DNA of 55,899 bases from Nitrospirae bacterium 13_2_20CM_2_62_8 (GTDB lineage: Bacteria; Nitrospirota; Nitrospiria; Nitrospirales; Nitrospiraceae). The first letter of the stretch is position 1; each line of letters opens with the position of its first letter. Of this stretch, positions 16,335-24,918 are shown piece after piece. The notes below the pieces were generated by a model. The model searched no databases and had not been told where the DNA came from. It saw only the letters and a list, made by a program, of their open reading frames with translations. The stretch lies in the NCBI GenBank assembly GCA_001914955.1, contig MNDM01000054.1, positions 1 to 55,899 on the forward strand, in the 5' to 3' direction. The position numbers and the translations under genes are program-made.

Positions 16335-17102
16335 CTACCGCCTCAGTCTGTCGATTAATTTTGCGGCCGCGGCGGCGTACTCCCCTCCCTTATCCAGACT
16401 AGACACACGAGTCAGCTCCTCGCGCGCCTTGGTGTCATAGCCGAGCTTGTAATACGCCCGCCCGAGCTCAAGATGAATCGCTGCTGGTTGGACGTTGGGC
16501 GGATTGATGCGCAGCGCATCCTCAAAGGCTTGAGTGGCTTTCTCCATGTCCCCCTCGTGCGCCAAGGCGAGTCCCAAGTTAAACCAAGCGATGTCAGGCG
16601 TCGCATACAAAGGGTTGCTGAGCGCCCGACGGTAGGACTCGATCGCGTCCGTCCAGCGGTCCTGCAGGGCGAGCATGGCGCCCAGGTAGTTATGGGCTTC
16701 AGAATAATCCGGATCGATCCGAATGGCCTCGCGGAACTCCTCTTCAGCCTGTCGGTATTTCCTTTGCAGGGCGTAGAGACGTCCCAAGGAATAGTGCGCT
16801 TCTTTGTGCCGTGGATCGGCCTGGATCGCTTTCTGGAATGACACGAAGGCTTGCTGGGGATCTGCGTCCAGGTTTGCGATTCCTTCCTGGTAATGTCCCT
16901 TCGCCTTCTTGATCTTATCCTCAGTGACGGTCACGCAGCCTCCGAGCACGAGCATTACGCCAAGGCACAGCGCCACGGCGCATGGGATGCGAACGAGCCG
17001 CGCGGAGGATGACCGACCATGGACGCGGCGGCGCGGTGAGACAGGCAGGGCGTGAGTTCGACAAAGCCACACATCATGCATGGCAGCGAGTCCCCTGGTC
17101 AC
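16335..17102 (-). CDS. TPR-repeat lipoprotein (PilF/PilW-like)
   Basis: This protein of up to 255 residues has a lipoprotein signal, ALCLGVMLVLGGC. Four to five tetratricopeptide repeats follow (AFVSFQKAIQADPRHKEAHY, then YRQAEEEFREAIRIDP and others). PilF/PilW-type TPR lipoproteins help assemble outer-membrane secretins, but TPR lipoproteins also have other scaffold roles and no pilus genes are seen here. The GTG at 17100-17102 overlaps the PfkB stop (GTGA), supporting coupled translation. It leaves an unusually long 55-residue lead before the lipid Cys, so an internal start (for example ATG at 17079-17081) is possible. Confidence 0.8.
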   Translation of the reverse strand: MTRGLAAMHDVWLCRTHALPVSPRRRVHGRSSSARLVRIPCAVALCLGVMLVLGGCVTVTEDKIKKAKGHYQEGIANLDADPQQAFVSFQKAIQADPRHKEAHYSLGRLYALQRKYRQAEEEFREAIRIDPDYSEAHNYLGAMLALQDRWTDAIESYRRALSNPLYATPDIAWFNLGLALAHEGDMEKATQAFEDALRINPPNVQPAAIHLELGRAYYKLGYDTKAREELTRVSSLDKGGEYAAAAAKLIDRLRR

Positions 17103-18013
17103 GAGAGGTCCTCAAAATGCGTCAGGCGCTTGAATTCCCGAAAACGCGCCTCGATCTCTTTGTAGTCGAGTACACGCAAGCGGTCAAGGCTGAACGCTTC
17201 CACGGTAAAGGACGCCATGACACTTCCGAAGATAATCGCCTGGCGGAGCGACGCCTCGGAAAGATTGCCGGTGGCCGCGAGGTAGCCCATGAATCCTCCC
17301 GCAAACGTGTCGCCCGCCCCGGTCGGATCCCGCACCTGCTCCAGCGGAAAGGCCGGGGCCCCGAACGTCTGCTTGTGGTTGAACAGCAGCACACCGTGTT
17401 CACCCCGTTTGATGATGAGGTGCTTCGGTCCTTTCGTCAAGATGTCCCGGGCCACCTGGACCAGATTCGGCTGACCGCCGAGCGCTCTGGCTTCGCCGTC
17501 ATTGATGATCAGCGCATCAACCTGCTCCAACACCCGCCAGAGCGCCTCTCGCTTGCGATCGATCCAGTAATTCATGGTATCGCAGGCCACCAGGAGGGGG
17601 CGTCGAACCTGGCGGAGCACGTCGAGTTGAAGCTCCGGATCGATGTTGCCAAGGAAGAGCATGGCGGGCGATCGGTACCGATCCGGAATAGAGGGCCGGA
17701 AGGTCTCGAACACGTTCGGGCGAGTGTCCAGAGTCCTGGCCTCGTTCAATTGATACGAATATTCCCCCTTCCAGCGGAACGTGTCGCCTTTCCGCCGCTC
17801 GAGGCCCGTCAAATCAATCCCCCGGCTCTTGAGAAACTTGAGATGCTGATCTGGAAAATCCTCCCCTACCACCGCGATCAGGTCCACGGTGGTGAAGTAA
17901 CTGGCCGCCGTCGCGAAATACGCGGCCGAGCCCCCCAGCACCTCGCTGGCCTCCCCGAACGGGGTCCGGACCGTATCCAGCGCCACGGATCCGACCACTA
18001 AGAGCTTACCCAC
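17099..18013 (-). CDS. PfkB-family carbohydrate/nucleoside kinase
   Basis: This 304-residue ribokinase-fold enzyme has LGGSAAYFATAASYF (signature 1) and VRDPTGAGDTFAGGFMGYLA (signature 2 with the anion hole and catalytic Asp). It transfers phosphate from ATP to a sugar or nucleoside hydroxyl. The substrate is not evident from sequence. Position directly downstream of the methylthioadenosine phosphorylase gene suggests a pentose or nucleoside salvage role, for instance 5-methylthioribose- or adenosine-type substrates; this is inference. The start is GTG (18011-18013) with GGAGGG six to seven bases upstream, and the stop overlaps the next gene by 4 bp. Confidence 0.88.
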   Translation of the reverse strand: MGKLLVVGSVALDTVRTPFGEASEVLGGSAAYFATAASYFTTVDLIAVVGEDFPDQHLKFLKSRGIDLTGLERRKGDTFRWKGEYSYQLNEARTLDTRPNVFETFRPSIPDRYRSPAMLFLGNIDPELQLDVLRQVRRPLLVACDTMNYWIDRKREALWRVLEQVDALIINDGEARALGGQPNLVQVARDILTKGPKHLIIKRGEHGVLLFNHKQTFGAPAFPLEQVRDPTGAGDTFAGGFMGYLAATGNLSEASLRQAIIFGSVMASFTVEAFSLDRLRVLDYKEIEARFREFKRLTHFEDLS

Positions 18014-18027
18014 TCAGTCCCTCCAGA

Positions 18028-18092
18028 GCGTATGGCTTATGGCGTATGGCCAGACCTCTTACCATTGGCTGTAAGCCATCAGCCACCAGCTC
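18028..18092. repeat. Heptad inverted repeat 8 (pfkB-mtnP gap)
   Basis: Left-arm heptads are GCGTATG and GCTTATG (18028-18049). Right-arm units are GCTGTAA, GCCATCA and GCCACCA (18067-18091). The right arm contains the last codons and the stop of mtnP. Confidence 0.75.
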
Positions 18093-18975
18093 TTCGGCGG
18101 GCTCCCAGGTACCGGCCGATCAGGAGTCCCAGCCGCTTGCGCGTTGACGCACCAATCTGGTCCGGCGCCGTGACGATCGCGTTGGCCAGCGCGTGCCCGC
18201 AGCCGCACCGGCGCGGCTCTGCCGCGACGGGCACCACTGCGCGCAGGATCCGCTTGGCCAACGCCACGTTCTTCCGGAGCGTGTCCAGAATCATCTCGAC
18301 CGTCACGGATTCCTCGCTGCCATGCCAGCAATCGTAGTCGGTCACCAGCGACATCGTGGCATAGCAAAGCTCCGCCTCGCGGGCCAGCTTCGCCTCCGGC
18401 AGATTGGTCATTCCGATCACATCCACTCCCCATTGCCGATACACAAATGATTCCGCGCGGGACGAAAACTGCGGGCCGTCGATACACAGATACGTGCCCC
18501 CCTGATGCACCACGGCGCCTTCACCGGTCGCGGCTTTGAACAGGGCTCCGGAGAGGGCGGCGCAGACCGGATCGGCAAACGCCACGTGCGCGACGATGCC
18601 CTCGTCAAAAAACGTGCTGGCGCGCCGTCTGGTCTGGTCCACAAACTGATCCGGCAGCACGACCTGGCCCGGCCGCAGCGCTTCCTTCATGCTCCCGACG
18701 GCGCTCACGGAGATGACCCTGGTCACCCCGACCGATTTCAACGCGTAGATATTGGCGCGGTAATTGATCTCGCTCGGCCCGATCCGGTGGCCGCGGCCGT
18801 GCCGGGCCAGGAACGCGACCCGTACGCCATCGATCACCCCAAGGATCAGGGCATCCGACGGACGGCCAAACGGCGTGCCGGGCCGGATCTCGTGGATCCG
18901 TTCCAGTCCCTCCATGGCGTACAGCCCGCTCCCGCCGATGATCCCGATTTCGGCCTGAGGCTTTCGTCTCGCCAT
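18079..18975 (-). CDS. mtnP: S-methyl-5'-thioadenosine phosphorylase
   Basis: This 298-residue PNP-family enzyme splits methylthioadenosine into adenine and methylthioribose-1-phosphate. It has IGIIGGSGLY, FLARHGRGHRIGPSEINYRAN, VISVSAVGSM, YLCIDGPQFSSRAES and IGMTNLPEAKLAREAELCYATM. VTDYDCWH, with the base-binding Asp pair, indicates an adenine rather than a guanine substrate. The start ATG at 18973-18975 is preferred because AAAGGTGG precedes it; a GTG five codons upstream would overlap that site. The final residues are encoded by heptad repeat 8. MTA is a by-product of polyamine and homoserine-lactone synthesis. Confidence 0.93.
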   Translation of the reverse strand: MARRKPQAEIGIIGGSGLYAMEGLERIHEIRPGTPFGRPSDALILGVIDGVRVAFLARHGRGHRIGPSEINYRANIYALKSVGVTRVISVSAVGSMKEALRPGQVVLPDQFVDQTRRRASTFFDEGIVAHVAFADPVCAALSGALFKAATGEGAVVHQGGTYLCIDGPQFSSRAESFVYRQWGVDVIGMTNLPEAKLAREAELCYATMSLVTDYDCWHGSEESVTVEMILDTLRKNVALAKRILRAVVPVAAEPRRCGCGHALANAIVTAPDQIGASTRKRLGLLIGRYLGARRRAGG

Positions 18976-19005
18976 CGCCACCTTTCTCACACCAACACCG
19001 CAACG

Positions 19006-20055
19006 CTACCCGCCTGCCGAAGCCGCTGCCGCCAGCTTGCCGACCACCGTCCCGGGGGCCGACCGCGTCGCCAGATGCGACAGAAACCGAGTGACGCGCT
19101 CCAGAATCCTGGCGGCCACCTCTTCCGAGGATTCGCGCTCACCGATGGACAGCCAGGCGACCTCAGGCTCTTTCCGAAACCACGTGAGCTGGCGCTTCGC
19201 GAAATGGCGGGTATCGCGCTTCAGCCGCCGGACCGCCTCGACGTGATCATAGTCCCCTGCGAGATACCCGGCCATCTGCCGATAGCCCAGCCCTTTCATG
19301 GCGCCCAGATGACGTCCATACCCATTTTCCAAGAGATGCTGCGTTTCCCGGACCAACCCCTTGGCCAGTTGCGCCTCCACGCGGGCTTCGATCCGCCTGT
19401 AGAGCGCCTCGCGTTCCCTGATCAGACCGATCAGCAGGGGCGAATACGACGCCTCGGCAGACGCGTGTCGCCGGTGCGCGTCGGACAGCGGGCGACCCAG
19501 CAGATGATGTACCTCCAGCGCCCGGATGATCTTCACGTGATCATGCGGATGCAGCCGGTCGGCCGATTCGGGGTCCACGCGCGCCAGTGCTTGGTGGAGA
19601 TAGCCCGCGTCCTTCTCGCGCGCTTCCCCCACCAGTCTCTCGCGAAAGTTCCAGTCCGCGGACGGTCCCGCCCACAGTCCCCGGATCAGCGCCCGCACGT
19701 ACAGTCCCGTTCCCCCCACCACCAGGGGAATCCGTCCTGTGCGGTGCAATCGCTCGATCTCGGCGAGCGCCTGCCTGCGGTAGACACCAACATTGAACGG
19801 CTGATCCGGCTCCACCAGATCGATCAGCCGGTGCGGGACGCCTTGCCGCTCCTCAGGTCCCGGTTTGTCCGTTCCGATATCCATGCCCCGATAGACCTGA
19901 CGGGAGTCAGCCGTGAGCACCTCAGTTCCCAGCGCTTTTGCGACGAGGACCCCCACCTGACTCTTCCCGACCGCCGTCGGACCGACGATGACGACCAGCG
20001 GCTTCAGCCGCTGAGTGAGAAGTGAGGAGTGAGGAGTGAGGGGAGCGTAGGTCAT
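19006..20055 (-). CDS. miaA: tRNA dimethylallyltransferase MiaA
   Basis: This 349-residue protein has the P-loop VVIVGPTAVGKSQVGV near the start, then LTADSRQVYRGMDIGTDKP and VVGGTGLYVRALI. RRLKRDTRHFAKRQLTWFRKE lies near the end, all diagnostic of MiaA, which isopentenylates A37 of tRNAs reading UNN codons. About 16 residues before the family core (TYAPLTPHSSLLTQ) are encoded by the left arm of heptad repeat 9. The ATG at 20053-20055 is the nearest usable start. It lies between mutL and mtnP; a mutL-miaA pairing is common in bacteria. Confidence 0.95.
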   Translation of the reverse strand: MTYAPLTPHSSLLTQRLKPLVVIVGPTAVGKSQVGVLVAKALGTEVLTADSRQVYRGMDIGTDKPGPEERQGVPHRLIDLVEPDQPFNVGVYRRQALAEIERLHRTGRIPLVVGGTGLYVRALIRGLWAGPSADWNFRERLVGEAREKDAGYLHQALARVDPESADRLHPHDHVKIIRALEVHHLLGRPLSDAHRRHASAEASYSPLLIGLIREREALYRRIEARVEAQLAKGLVRETQHLLENGYGRHLGAMKGLGYRQMAGYLAGDYDHVEAVRRLKRDTRHFAKRQLTWFRKEPEVAWLSIGERESSEEVAARILERVTRFLSHLATRSAPGTVVGKLAAAASAGG

Positions 20056-20120
20056 GGGGATTTCTTCCAAACTTTGGCGGATCGAGACATTCTCCTTACG
20101 CCTCGCGCCTCACGCTCTCC
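20012..20120. repeat. Heptad inverted repeat 9 (miaA-mutL junction)
   Basis: The left arm has four GAGTGAG-type heptads (20012-20041) inside the miaA 5' coding region. The right arm has GCCTCGC, GCCTCAC and GCTCTCC (20100-20120) and includes the mutL stop codon (20110-20112). Both flanking proteins therefore have repeat-encoded ends. Confidence 0.75.
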
Positions 20121-21888
20121 CGAAAATGCGCGCCAGTTCCTCCGCCGGCAAACGCAGGGCGACGCGTCGCCCGTGGGGGCACGTCATCGGCAGGCCCTCC
20201 TCCACCCAGTCTTCGATCAGCCGCTTGCTTTCCGACGGATCCAGCGCGCGACCGGCCCGCACCGCCCCGTGACAGGCCAGGGACGCCAACACCGGCCGGA
20301 CGCGTGTTTCAAGCGACGACGCCGCGTTCCACTGGGCGAGGTCTTCGACGAGATCCTGTACAAGGGTGGAGTAATCGAACTGCCCCAGCAGCGCCGGGAC
20401 GGCCCGGATCACGAATGAGTTGGCCCCGAACGACTCCAACTCCAGACCGAGTGTGGCCAGATCCGCCAGATGCTCCTCCAGGATTGTCGCGCCATGGGGT
20501 GGCAGATCAACCGGCTCCGGAATGAGCAAAGGCTGCGACTGCACACCGCGCGCCTGCCAGGCCCGCCACAAGCGTTCGTACAGCACCCGTTCGTGCGCGG
20601 TGTGCTGGTCGATCACGTGCAGCTCCGATCCCACCTGCGCGACCAGGAACGTCCGACCGATCTGCCCCATCGGAATCACCTCGCAGCCCGGACCGATCAG
20701 ATAGGTCTGCGTGGGCTCCCCGGCGGCCATCGCCGTCGGCCTGTCGTCCCGACCGGTGTCATGCGCCATCGTCTGCTGTTCGGCCGGTCGCATCGAGTCA
20801 TGAGGCGGCTCTCCCGCAGCCGTACTTCCGGGCCGGGGCCATTCGCCCCGGCTGTCTCCGGGGATGGGCATCCCCAACTCCTCAGAACGAACCCGTAACG
20901 CCCCTCGGATCACCTGACGAACTGACTGATGGATCATGTCCTGGTCGGCAAACCGGACTTCCCGTTTCGTGGGGTGTACATTCACATCCACCCGGTCCGG
21001 GTCCACCGCGAGGAACAGCACGAACACCGGATGCTGTCCTTTCGAGAGATGTCCCCCATACCCGTCGTAGACAGCATGCGCGACGGTTGCGTTCTTGACC
21101 GGCCGGCGGTTGACAAAGAGATCCTGAGGACTCCGGCCCGCCCGTGTCCGAACCGGATTGACCGTAAAACCTTCCAGCAGAAACCCCGGTCGCTCCTCCC
21201 GCACCGCGATGATGTCTTTCAGAAATCGCGCCCCATAGATTTGCAGGACACGATCTCGGAGGGAAGAGACGGGAGAGTATTCCAGCACATCCTGCCCGTT
21301 GTGCCTGAGCCGAAACTGCGTGCGCGGCCACGCCAGCGCGGCCTGCTGGACGATCTGGCAGAGATGAGAAAACTCGGTCGTGGTCGCTTTGAGAAACTTC
21401 CTCCGGGCAGGAGTGTTGAAGAACAGATCCGTGACCTCGATCTGGGTCCCTGGAGCCGCGGCAGCCTCTTCCGTTTTGGTGATGGTGCCGCCGGTCACCA
21501 GCATCCGGGTTCCTACGGGCTCATGCCGGCATGCGGTGACCATCCGCACCTTCGACACCGAAGCGATGCTCGGCAAGGCCTCGCCACGAAAGCCCAGGGT
21601 CCTGATCCCCAAGAGGTCTTCCTCAGACCGCAGCTTGCTCGTCGCATGGCGTTGAAACGCCAGCAAGGCATCGGCCTGCCCCATCCCCTCGCCGTCATCG
21701 GTCACCTTGATCATCCTGCGCCCACCGTCCGTGACCTCGATGGTGATCCGTGTACTCCCAGCGTCGAGGCTGTTGTCGATGAGCTCCTTCACCACGGCCG
21801 CTGGACGCTCCACGACCTCGCCGGCGGCGATCCGGCTGACCACCTCTCCCGGCAGGACCTGGATTTTGCCGACGCCGGCGACGCTCAT
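20110..21888 (-). CDS. mutL: DNA mismatch repair protein MutL
   Basis: This 592-residue protein has GHKL ATPase motifs RIAAGEVVERPAAVVKELID, DDGEGM and TLGFRGEALPSIASV, then GRAGRSPQDLFVNRRPVKN. A C-terminal dimerisation domain carries the metal-binding endonuclease motif DQHTAHERVLYE (Thr in place of the usual Ala), with ACHGAV and CPHGRRVAL, the other metal-site motifs. It should thus be a nicking-type MutL as in bacteria lacking MutH. The start ATG 21886-21888 gives the family N-terminus; the longer open frame up to 22011 has no support. The stop lies in heptad repeat 9. Confidence 0.95.
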   Translation of the reverse strand: MSVAGVGKIQVLPGEVVSRIAAGEVVERPAAVVKELIDNSLDAGSTRITIEVTDGGRRMIKVTDDGEGMGQADALLAFQRHATSKLRSEEDLLGIRTLGFRGEALPSIASVSKVRMVTACRHEPVGTRMLVTGGTITKTEEAAAAPGTQIEVTDLFFNTPARRKFLKATTTEFSHLCQIVQQAALAWPRTQFRLRHNGQDVLEYSPVSSLRDRVLQIYGARFLKDIIAVREERPGFLLEGFTVNPVRTRAGRSPQDLFVNRRPVKNATVAHAVYDGYGGHLSKGQHPVFVLFLAVDPDRVDVNVHPTKREVRFADQDMIHQSVRQVIRGALRVRSEELGMPIPGDSRGEWPRPGSTAAGEPPHDSMRPAEQQTMAHDTGRDDRPTAMAAGEPTQTYLIGPGCEVIPMGQIGRTFLVAQVGSELHVIDQHTAHERVLYERLWRAWQARGVQSQPLLIPEPVDLPPHGATILEEHLADLATLGLELESFGANSFVIRAVPALLGQFDYSTLVQDLVEDLAQWNAASSLETRVRPVLASLACHGAVRAGRALDPSESKRLIEDWVEEGLPMTCPHGRRVALRLPAEELARIFGRA

Positions 21889-22044
21889 CACTCCGCTCTC
21901 CCTAGCCCCAGGCAGCCCTCCGGCCGTGCCCCGTCTCAGGACGCCTGGTCCCCGGTTCCACAAGTGATGAGTCGGTGGGTCGAGGGAGCAGGACGAAGGG
22001 CAGGTCTTCACGCCACGGCCGGCGAGCTAGCGACGGGTCGCACG

Positions 22045-22869
22045 TCATCGGATCTCGGTCAACTTATTTTTGGCCAGCTTGGCCTCATCGGAGTGTGAAA
22101 ACTCCTCGATCACTCGTTTCAGGAGTCCGCGCGCTCTCTGCGTGTCACCGACTTCGGCAGCGGCCAGCCCCAGCTTAAACAATGCCGGAGCGACCTTCTC
22201 GCTGCGCGGATACTCATCCACGACCCGTTCAAATGCCTGCATCGCATGCACATAGTCTCGCATGCCGTAATAAGACTCCCCAAGCCAGTAATGAGCGCTC
22301 GGAACCAGCGAGGCCGTGGGAAAGTCCTTCAAAAATCGCTGAAACCCGGTCACCGCCAGTTCGAACCGGCCGTCCAGGTAATCATTGTAGGCCAGGTTAA
22401 AGGCTGAGGTTGGCGTGATAGTCGGTGTGCCAGGCATCGTGATCCCCGGCCTGGGAGAGTCTGGAAGCCTGGCCGGCTTGGATTGACGCGAGGGCTCACG
22501 CGACGGGCCGTCCGGCTTCGCAAGGCCGGCATGTTGAGTGTCCTCGAGATAAGCCAGCCGTCTTTCCAGATCCGCCAGCCGTGCCTTGAGTTCCTCGAGC
22601 CGCTGCTCTTCGCCGGCGGATTCCTTCCCCCCTTCGGCGGCCGATGCCGGTTTTGCTGCCGGTTTGGCTTCCTGCTTCGTCTCCAGGGACTGGAGCCGGC
22701 GCTGCAACGCCTCCTGTTGTTTGGCGGCTTGATTCTGAGCCCTAACGACCGCATGAAGTTCTTCCCGCATTTCCAGAAAGTCTGCGTGCTTGGCGCAGCC
22801 GGTCGCGAGCCACGCCAGGACGAACAGCCCGGCCAGGGTCGCGAGAGCAGTGAAGATTTGTCTTGCCAT
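22045..22869 (-). CDS. cpoB: CpoB/YbgF-like Tol-Pal accessory protein (second of two)
   Basis: This 274-residue protein has a lipoprotein signal (LAWLATGC) and a Gln/Glu-rich coiled coil (about residues 33-105). A Pro-rich linker follows, then a C-terminal TPR domain (AFNLAYNDYLDGRFELAVTGF, YWLGESYYGMRDYVHAMQAF and so on). CpoB/YbgF works with TolA to couple peptidoglycan synthesis to outer-membrane constriction. E. coli CpoB is periplasmic and not lipidated, so the lipobox is a difference. It is adjacent, 5 bp away, to a longer paralogue in the same tol-pal operon. Confidence 0.88.
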   Translation of the reverse strand: MARQIFTALATLAGLFVLAWLATGCAKHADFLEMREELHAVVRAQNQAAKQQEALQRRLQSLETKQEAKPAAKPASAAEGGKESAGEEQRLEELKARLADLERRLAYLEDTQHAGLAKPDGPSREPSRQSKPARLPDSPRPGITMPGTPTITPTSAFNLAYNDYLDGRFELAVTGFQRFLKDFPTASLVPSAHYWLGESYYGMRDYVHAMQAFERVVDEYPRSEKVAPALFKLGLAAAEVGDTQRARGLLKRVIEEFSHSDEAKLAKNKLTEIR

Positions 22870-22874
22870 CGCGC

Positions 22875-24170
22875 TTAGCGTGTTTGGTTGAGCTGGGACA
22901 ACTTGCCCGAGGCCTTGTCGGCCTCCGGCGTCTTGGGAAAGCCATTCACCACCTGCTTGAGTGCCGACACGGCTCGACTTCGGTCATTGAGCGCCAGGTA
23001 GGCGAACCCCTTTTTTAGCAGAGCGGCGGGGACCTTCTCGCTGGCCGGATAGGCCAGCTTCACACGGTCGAACGCCTCGATCGCCTGCTCAAACTGCTTT
23101 TTCCCGTAGTAGCACTCACCGAGCCAGTATTGAGCATTGGGGGCGAGCGTTGACGTGGGATAGCGCACCAGGAATTCTGAAAAGCCTTGCATGGCCGTAT
23201 CCAGTTCACCCTGTTGAAATTTCTCCATGGTTCGCTGGTAGGTCTGCTTGACACTGTCCTGTGGTGATGGGCCGGCCTGGTCCGGTTCCGATTTTGTAGA
23301 GCCGACGGCCGGCTCGGTGTGCTGCTCCGGTCGCTGATCAAGCCGTTGCTGCTCCACCTTCCCGGCCGGTTTCATACCCTTCGTGGCGCCGGCGCGTGAT
23401 TCTCGGATCTGCGCTACCGTCTGGGTCAACGCGTTGATCTGACTGCTCACCGCCTGCAAGGACTTGGCCATGTCGTCGAGACGACGATCCCGCTCCTCAA
23501 CCCGGGCCATGACTCTGCCCGCGACGGTTTCGAGCGCCTTGGCGACCGACCCCACGCTCTTGTTGACTTCGTTCAGATGGCTGGTCGTGGCACGGGCATC
23601 CGATTCGACCTTGGCCGTCAGCGCATCCACCCGCTGCCCTTCTTGCACGAGCTTCTCGCCCAAGCCGGTCAACGCGTTCTTGAAGTCCGAGAGCGCTTGA
23701 CTGAGTTGAGTCAACTGTTCGGACAGGGCGCGGTTCTGAGAATCCAGCTGCTGGGCCAGCTTGCCCGTCCTCGCCTCCCCGGCACCGATCGCGACCTGAT
23801 GTTCCTCCAGACGCATCTCGCTGGATTTCGTCACCGACCCGACCGTGGCGCTGATCGTGTCCAGCCGTGCGACGATACGATCCAACTGCTCCTTCATGAG
23901 TTGCTGGCCTGCCGCCCGATGGTCCAGATCGTCCAGGCGGCTTCCCAGTGCGGCGATCTGATGCGCGTTCTCATCCAACCTGCCCTGGACCCGGGACAAA
24001 TCCGCTTCCCGAAGTTCGGTAATCTCGCTGCGGAGTTTGGCGCTGGTCTCGCTCACCCGTTGGTTAACCTGTTTCACGTCCGCCTGTTGGGCGAGACAGC
24101 CGGACAGAAGCACCCCGCCCAGCGCACACGTGACCGCGACCCGAACCGCCCGCGTCCCGCCCTGTGTGAC
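22875..24170 (-). CDS. CpoB/YbgF-like lipoprotein with long coiled coil (first of two)
   Basis: This 431-residue protein has a lipoprotein signal (TCALGGVLLSGC) and about 250 residues of predicted coiled coil. A charged linker precedes the same YbgF-type TPR domain as its neighbour (TYQRTMEKFQQGELDTAMQGF, YWLGECYYGKKQFEQAIEAF). The start is put at the TTG complement of 24168-24170, which has GAGGGAGGG four bases upstream and gives a standard signal peptide. A GTG at 24212 in the same frame is possible. It lies between pal and the shorter CpoB gene. The coiled coil is much longer than in E. coli CpoB, so it may span more of the periplasm. Confidence 0.85.
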   Translation of the reverse strand, partial: VTQGGTRAVRVAVTCALGGVLLSGCLAQQADVKQVNQRVSETSAKLRSEITELREADLSRVQGRLDENAHQIAALGSRLDDLDHRAAGQQLMKEQLDRIVARLDTISATVGSVTKSSEMRLEEHQVAIGAGEARTGKLAQQLDSQNRALSEQLTQLSQALSDFKNALTGLGEKLVQEGQRVDALTAKVESDARATTSHLNEVNKSVGSVAKALETVAGRVMARVEERDRRLDDMAKSLQAVSSQINALTQTVAQIRESRAGATKGMKPAGKVEQQRLDQRPEQHTEPAVGSTKSEPDQAGPSPQDSVKQTYQRTMEKFQQGELDTAMQGFSEFLVRYPTSTLAPNAQYWLGECYYGKKQFEQAIEAFDRVKLAYPASEKVPAALLKKGFAYLALNDRSRAVSALKQVVNGFPKTPEADKASGKLSQLNQTR

Positions 24171-24212
24171 CAACCGACCCTCCCTCGACGTACCCGTTAG
24201 AGCACCCTCCAC

Positions 24213-24836
24213 TTACCTCACACGGAGGGTCATATGGCCGCGCCGATTCTGTTGATAGCATGTCTCGTCGTGCCCCTCACAGAATGGCCGCTCCTTCCCG
24301 TATGAGGTCACGGTCAGCCCCCCCGTGCCGACGCCAAGCTCGGTGAGATAGTTGCGCACGGCCTTGGCCCGCTTCTCACCCAGCACCAGGTTATAGGCCT
24401 GCGTGCCGCGCTCATCACAGTGTCCCTCAATCGTGACCATCTTCTCCGGATTGGACTTTAGCCATTGGGCGTCCACTTCAAGCGCGTGCTTGCCTTCATC
24501 AGAGATGTTCCAACTGTCGAATCCGAAAAAGACGTCCTCGATCCCTGCGATGGCCGTGGCAACCCGCTCCCGCCGTATGTCTTCGGCATGGCGACGGGCA
24601 GCATCGGACGGCTCAACCTTCGCGACCGCGATGTCCTTGGACTGGCGCCCCTGCCCTGGCGCAGAGGGGGATTTTCCCAGGAGGTCTTGCTCCGAGACGC
24701 GAGGCTCCTTCGAAACGCCCGGTTCAGTCGACGAATCCGAGGCCGTCTGAATCGCCTTCGAGCTGCAACCCAGTGCAAGCACGAGCAGCAACCCGACTGC
24801 CGCCGCCAGACCCGCCATTCGAGAGTGTGTGTCCAT
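24213..24836 (-). CDS. pal: Peptidoglycan-associated lipoprotein Pal
   Basis: This 207-residue protein has a lipoprotein signal (LLLVLALGCSS) and a C-terminal OmpA-like domain: VFFGFDSWNISDEGKHAL, VTIEGHCDERGTQAYNLVLGEKRAKAVRNYL, then VTSYGKERPFCEGHDETCYQQNRRGH. These are the peptidoglycan-binding residues of Pal. It anchors the outer membrane to the wall and is pulled by TolB/TolA at division. The start ATG 24834-24836 has AAGGAG nine bases upstream. It lies between tolB and the CpoB-like pair, the usual position. Confidence 0.96.
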   Translation of the reverse strand: MDTHSRMAGLAAAVGLLLVLALGCSSKAIQTASDSSTEPGVSKEPRVSEQDLLGKSPSAPGQGRQSKDIAVAKVEPSDAARRHAEDIRRERVATAIAGIEDVFFGFDSWNISDEGKHALEVDAQWLKSNPEKMVTIEGHCDERGTQAYNLVLGEKRAKAVRNYLTELGVGTGGLTVTSYGKERPFCEGHDETCYQQNRRGHMTLRVR

Positions 24837-24918
24837 CTGCTCTGCTCCTTGTTGAGGTTGTGGCACCGACTTGCCTCCTGCAGGCGCCGACGTGCCCTTA
24901 GGGTATCACGTTAGGGTA

